Assembly (NCBI GenBank): GCA_001579985.1
Contig: LRSR01010461.1
Location: 1-23,433 of the forward strand
Source of the DNA: Hypsibius dujardini
Taxonomy: Eukaryota; Tardigrada; Eutardigrada; Parachela; Hypsibiidae
Length of the DNA stretch: 23,433 nucleotides
Direction of reading: 5' to 3'
Under the pieces are notes generated by a model, which worked only from the letters and a program-made list of their open reading frames with translations, did not search any database and had not been told where the DNA came from. Shown here one piece after another: positions 19,183 to 23,433 of this stretch. How positions within the stretch are numbered: the stretch's first letter is position 1; each line of letters begins with the position of its first letter. Both the position numbers and the translations under genes were made by a program.

Positions 19183-19682
19183 CAGTCGTCCCCACATTGT
19201 TCTCCGATTGCACAAAAATCAGGTGCGCGCATGCGCCGTTTTTTGTGGCAGGCCGGTTGGGTCAATAAAAGAAACACTGGCTAGACAGGCTAAATTTATA
19301 TCGCCCATGGCAAACCAAATCGTGCAAAAGATAATGATCACGGTTTATATGGGAAAAGTCCCGGTCAAGTCGCACGTACAATAATGTTATATGAGCCTGT
19401 GGGACTTGTCTCAACTTCACCGAACAGCTGTTTCTACCGCTGTCTGAAAGTTCACTGCCTTCTGGACAAGACTTTTTTCTTGCTTTTAAATTATTGATTA
19501 TAACTCGAGGAAAGCAAATCCCATCGGAAGTTTTTTTATGTTTGATTATTTATGGTGTCGGACGTTTTTGATTGGCTAGTGGGTGTGGTTTGCTTGACCC
19601 GAAGTGTGCATTTGGGGGCGGAGTTTGACTTATTTTTATGTAGTAAAAAGCACGTGACCGGAGAACAATGTGGGGACGCCTG
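19183..19682. mobile_element. 500-bp Tc1/mariner-type MITE with TA target duplication
   Basis: The left end reads CAGTCGTCCCCACATTG; the right end is its inverse with one mismatch in the first bases (CAGGCGTCCCC when read inward). The inverted repeats are about 24 bp (19183-19206 and 19659-19682). TA flanks both sides (19181-19182 and 19683-19684). The paralogous left segment has a single TA at the same place (about 5727, in CCTTTACGTTGTGTGGGG), an intact pre-insertion site. There is no transposase frame, so it is non-autonomous. Confidence 0.93.
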
Positions 19683-19796
19683 TACGTCCTGTGGGGATTA
19701 CGCCATATCAAAACTTGCGCAGCATGGGGACTTTTACCTCGTTCTGTCCTTATGTTCCGACCATTTTGAAAGAGCTACAGGGAAAAAGTAGTAGTA

Positions 19797-20782
19797 CAGT
19801 AGCTTTATCTAGCCAAGTTGAGACAGTTTTATTTTTCTCGTTCTGAATCAGGCAGCCATTTTGAATTCGGGGATACCAAAGAACACTTTTCTTGCAACCT
19901 GTTGCAGCCACGGTCAACTTCTCTTGCCTAATCAGAACCTAAACATCCCGTGAATGCATTTGAGTTAAAAGATTGCAAAAATTTAAACAAAAACCCGACA
20001 AGGAACCCCGTCACCTAACTGCACATTTTTCCATCAGGGGTTTTCAAACCATTCTCATCCAAGCTGGTCGGGGTGCTCATAACGACTAACTCAGACCTCA
20101 AAGTGACGTTTTATGGAGTCCGAGAGCCGATGTTCAATATGAAACTGTTCAATAAAGCTTTCATGCCTGCAGACACCATGAAAACATTTTTTGAAATCGA
20201 AGAAAAAATCCCAAACAAATGGCGATGCTGAGAGTCATCATTTGTATGGATGACGAAAAAAGAAGTGTTTGTTGAAATTATTTTTCATTCGCTCAAACAT
20301 ATCAAATTCTGGAGCACAAACTGAGTATCCCATTCAAGTCAGAATGAAAAAATACTCATTTTTGTTGTTTTGGTGCAAGCTCCAATGATACCGTCATCCC
20401 GAGATTTTGTTCACCGACGACTGTCCACTGTCCGGTTAACAAAATTTGCACTTTCCCAGAAATTTCAAAAGGAAATTAAGGGCCGAACGAAACTAGAACG
20501 ATTTCAAAGGGGCACATCAAAGAAACAAAAATCAGAAACTTTTTAAAGCCATCAGGCTGTATATTTATTCAGTAGTTTGAATATTGAGATTCTCACGCCC
20601 TAGTCGATACTAATTCGTTTAGTTTTCATTTTAGTTTCGAATCTTGGATACTGGTTACATAACTTGGTAAAGGGAATCACGGGTTTCCATAAAAAAATGG
20701 TGTGGAAAAATCAGAAAAGTGGGAACCTGGTAAAAAATGTACCAAAGAAATCTGTCTCAACTTTGGCTGGATAAAGCTACTG
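19797..20782. mobile_element. 986-bp TA-flanked MITE
   Basis: Terminal inverted repeats of about 30 bp start CAGTAGCTTTATC at 19797, and end with the inverse at 20782. Differences between the two repeats are one substitution and one extra A. Both ends are flanked by TA (19795-19796 and 20783-20784). The left duplication copy continues directly from AAAAAGTACTACTAC into ACATTGTGAGG at the same point (about 5830-5850), which serves as an empty site. The interior has no long open frame, so it depends on a transposase elsewhere. Ends and target fit the Tc1/mariner superfamily. Confidence 0.9.
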
Positions 20783-20935
20783 TACTGTTAAATTGCGAGG
20801 ATTTATTAAATTATAACGTGCCGAGAATTTACTAGTATATGTGCATGTTCGATACTGCACGTATACCCGGTAGCCAGTATGCCCCTCCCCCCTCCGACAC
20901 ACAAAAGTTCATCACGAATAAAATTAAAAATAAAT

Positions 20936-21856
20936 AAAATTTACGTATTCAGAAAAAAACTAGTAGAATCTATCTCAATCCGTGACCCACAAGTGTAGTA
21001 ATTTCTTTGTCAGTGTACAGAATTCTGTAATTGAACGCATAGTTAATCATCGTGTCAGAAAACTATTTACCTGTTTTTCGAACCGTGCCGTTAACATTTT
21101 TACTCGAGATTTAGGAGTCGTATATATACCCGTATCGCGTGTCTGAATAAACATGGCTGCCCACTGATGTGTGAGAAGACCATTGCTATACAAACACCCG
21201 CTTCCTACCATTCATTTAATTATCCCATGTTAGAATTCCCACATGTATTCGCCCTACCAGAAAGCACACAGCCAACCAATTAGGTCATCCTTCGGTTGAA
21301 GGGACAGTTCATCCTTGTTCACTATTGCACGACTCAATAACTCCTCTACCCGGATATAAGCATCGCGTCTAATTTTGACAAACCAATTTTACATCGACGT
21401 AGCCCCTCACAATCCATGTTTAATTTACTCTACCATCAAAAATGGAACAGAAACGGAAAGGTGGGAAGAATGAGCGGGGCACGGGCATAAAATGTTTCTG
21501 TCCCTCCTGGATGGTGGGCAGGTAAAAAATCAGGCATATAACAGACACCAATTTTGGATGGTGGTGCCACAAATCACTCTCTAGGGGGAAAAAAGGGGTG
21601 CCGGCCTATTTTTAGAGGCGATGATGATTACCGTATCTGATATCAAATGAGGGATGGGGAACAATAAGAAAACGCGCATAAAAACCCTGGGCGTCTGTTC
21701 GCGCATGCGCGCATCAGCATGACGATGATGGGCGACGACGAAAGGCGTACGTGAAACGAAAGAGGACAAAAATCGATTGACAAAGACGAACGACGATCAG
21801 AGGACGAACGGGAATCTCTTTGCTGCAAGAGTCTCAAGGTGCTACGATTCGCATCA
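20936..21856. other. 3' flank of the PDAP1-like gene
   Basis: No gene was supported. It should include the 3' UTR of the minus-strand gene that ends at 21857. Short open frames here have no family features. Confidence 0.5.
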
Positions 21857-23433
21857 TCATTTCTTGCCCGAGCCGGCGGGGGTGTCCTTCTTCAAGCTCG
21901 GTGTGGCTTCGGCTTTGCTCGCACGCGCTGCATCCTTAACTGCAAAGATGAGAAGGGACGAAAAACAGGCATTAGTAAGGTTTACCTTAATCGCTGATGT
22001 CAGACAACGACCGAATTGTTGAGAAATAATAACAAAGGTATCTTTAACACGCAAACTTCGTGTTGTCGAATGCAATTGCAGTCTAGCTACAGGCTGACAG
22101 GCTGGCAGCCATAGAGATAGACGAACAAGCTGGTAAGTAAACTGCTCCGACAGACATTACATAAACATGTAATCCGGCCAACAGGCAGGCAATGGAACAA
22201 AGGAGAAGACTTTTCAGACAGACAGTCTCACTAACAACATACAGACAGACAGACAGGCAGACAGACAGATAGTCAGGCAGTCGAACAGGAAGACATGCTC
22301 GCAGACAGACAGACGTACGAACGGAAAGAGCCGAATACGTGAACAGACAAACAGACAGACCGGCAGGTCAATCGACAAACAGCCCCGCCGGTCAATCAAG
22401 CAATCAACGCTGCAACAAGTTCAAGAATGGTTAAGCAGATCCGACAAATGCCTGTCAGTGGGCACTACAAACCAACCTGTCTGCTCAGCAGCGCGTTTCT
22501 TTGCAGCTTGTTCGCGTTCCTCCCGGATGATGGCGAGCCGGGCTAAATCAGCGCGGGCCTGTTCGGTTTTGCCCTCTGCCCGCAACTGCTCGTGCAGCTT
22601 CTTCGCGCTTTCCTTCTCAATCTCCTCGCTGTTTATGGAGAAAAAAGATTACCATAATCACACGGAAGGTGTTCATAAATCACAAGAAAGTTAAGCATAA
22701 AGGATACTTCCCACTGGGAAAATCATTAATCTCTCAGTAACTATCAACCTTACTAGATCAAACACCTTGAAAAGAGTGGGGAAACATACCGTTCTCGTCG
22801 ACTTAGTTGAGTCCCAGCGGTTGACGTATCGATAGTTAGCTCGGAAATCTTCTTGTTCTTCACGGCGACCCGGTTGGGATTTTCAATTTCAATCAAAGCC
22901 GACACTCCTTTTGTTTTCTGAAAGAACACAAACATCAATCCAAATACGGCACTACCTACCAGGAAAGAAAAACCTTCAAACGAAACACTTCTTAAGAAGA
23001 AAAGATAAGGAACACAATTTCAGGCAAGCTAATAAGCCAATCAACCACAATAATCAAACTGACAGACTGCCAAATTACTAATTACTAGTTCACATGCTGA
23101 AGTGAGGTCTTGCCAAATAAGTTCGCCAACATTCAGAAAAATGCACTCACTTCATTCATGTTTCGAAATTATAATTCAAGCAGCTAACAAAAACAAAAAA
23201 AACTGTTAAAACAAACGAACTGATTCATCAATCAATCGTTAGTTCGAATGACACAATGTCGAACTAAGCAATTCATCAATCAACGACAGGATAAAAAGCA
23301 AAACACACGATGACTCATTTCTTACATAACAATAAGTCACACAAAAAAACTCGCAAGCTCATTTAACACCACTTTACGTCTATCGGATGTTTTATCCACC
23401 AAAAATAAAAGCTTACCTCAACCTCTTCGTCAC
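21857..23433 (-). CDS. PDAP1: PDAP1/HASPP28 homologue, last four exons, 5' partial
   Basis: The gene enters from the right edge. The exons in transcript order are 23417-23433 (partial, ends DEEVE|GTAAGC), 22790-22917, 22477-22628 and 21857-21939, all GT-AG and in phase (0, 2, 1). The encoded part matches the C-terminal half of the 28-kDa heat- and acid-stable phosphoprotein: an acidic stretch, then [26 protein letters not shown] and [18 protein letters not shown], all hallmark conserved segments of this family. It ends in a lysine- and alanine-rich tail (GSGKK-stop). The mammalian protein was found as a PDGF-associated, casein-kinase-phosphorylated protein; its core function is poorly defined. 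The region rich in charge and alanine should be helical or coiled. A (CAGA)n tract occupies the last intron. The N-terminal KGGRKG-type region lies outside the window. Confidence 0.93.
22214..22390. repeat. (CAGA)n tract in the last PDAP1 intron
   Basis: CAGACAGACAGA repeats with interruptions (CGAACAG, GTACGAACG, CCGGCAGG) on the plus strand, within 21940-22476. It reads as UCUG on the gene's own transcript, like the ADSL intron 5 and 7 arrays. Confidence 0.9.
22918..23416. other. PDAP1 intron
   Basis: AT-rich intron with CAATCAA-type motifs. A minus-strand ATGAATGAA|GTGAGT at about 23160-23148 could be an alternative first exon, but nothing else supports it. Confidence 0.5.

Larger units (their letters stand above)
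17604..20935 (+). repeat. Segmental duplication, right copy (intact proctolin, MITE-interrupted)
   Basis: This is homologous to 4891-5985 in the same orientation. Colinear blocks are about 17604-18120, 18850-19180, 19685-19795 and 20785-20935. The breaks are explained by a 500-bp element (19183-19682), a 986-bp element (19797-20782) and an unmatched stretch of about 720 bp (18120-18850) whose ends are not clean. Divergence between the copies is modest, and includes small indels in the 5' flank. Confidence 0.9.

Noticed and set aside
19133-19791. Open frames at 19133-19384 and 19552-19791
   Set aside because: They cross the ends of the 500-bp MITE and depend on the insertion; the left duplication copy has no corresponding frames.
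22214-22399. Minus-strand frame rich in CLS and VCL repeats
   Set aside because: It is a CAGA-array reading within a PDAP1 intron.

Overview
The window reads as animal (metazoan) nuclear DNA, most probably from a tardigrade. The genes are split by short GT-AG introns, there are no bacterial-style operons, and the introns are full of microsatellites and small non-autonomous transposons. The strongest taxonomic hint is a five-exon gene at 12.3-14.6 kb. It encodes a secreted fatty-acid-binding-protein-fold protein that resembles the secretory-abundant heat-soluble (SAHS) family, which is known only from tardigrades. Precursors for proctolin and trissin, two neuropeptides best known from arthropods, agree with a panarthropod.

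Layout from left to right. On the minus strand at 136-499 is the first coding exon of a RING-CH (MARCH-type) E3 ligase that runs off the left edge. At 826-906 (minus) is a conserved duplicate of the last exon of the next gene. At 1624-8196 (minus) is a complete nine-exon adenylosuccinate lyase (ADSL) gene whose product is 484 residues long. Its 3.7-kb first intron (4388-8043) holds four things on the opposite strand or unstranded: a 199-bp hAT-like MITE, a dead copy of the proctolin gene, a 740-bp foldback with 300-bp arms, and an intact two-exon gene for a secreted eight-cysteine peptide (6790-7287). Other ADSL introns carry (CAGA)n/(TCTG)n arrays in opposite orientations on either side of exons.

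From 8.2 to 10.8 kb there is a degenerate foldback and no convincing gene. At 10795-11198 (plus) is a two-exon trissin precursor. At 12340-14635 (minus) is the SAHS-like gene. From 14.7 to 17.6 kb the sequence is AT-rich, with a pyrimidine-rich degenerate repeat and a third foldback. At 17766-18020 (plus) is an intact proctolin precursor, with RYLPT directly after the signal peptide. It lies in a segment (17604 to about 20935) that is a second copy of 4891 to about 5985. The right-hand copy has been interrupted by two TA-flanked, Tc1/mariner-like MITEs (500 and 986 bp), and the left-hand copy preserves the empty sites. At 21857 to the right edge (minus) are the last four exons of a PDAP1/HASPP28 homologue.

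Two themes run through the window. The conserved multi-exon genes (MARCH-like, ADSL, SAHS-like, PDAP1) all lie on the minus strand, whereas every gene for a small secreted peptide with a convincing signal peptide lies on the plus strand. The neuropeptide locus has also been duplicated into the ADSL intron, where the copy decayed, while the surviving copy took up mobile elements downstream. All splice junctions given here were read by hand from GT-AG sites, reading phase and family similarity; no transcript evidence or database search was available.
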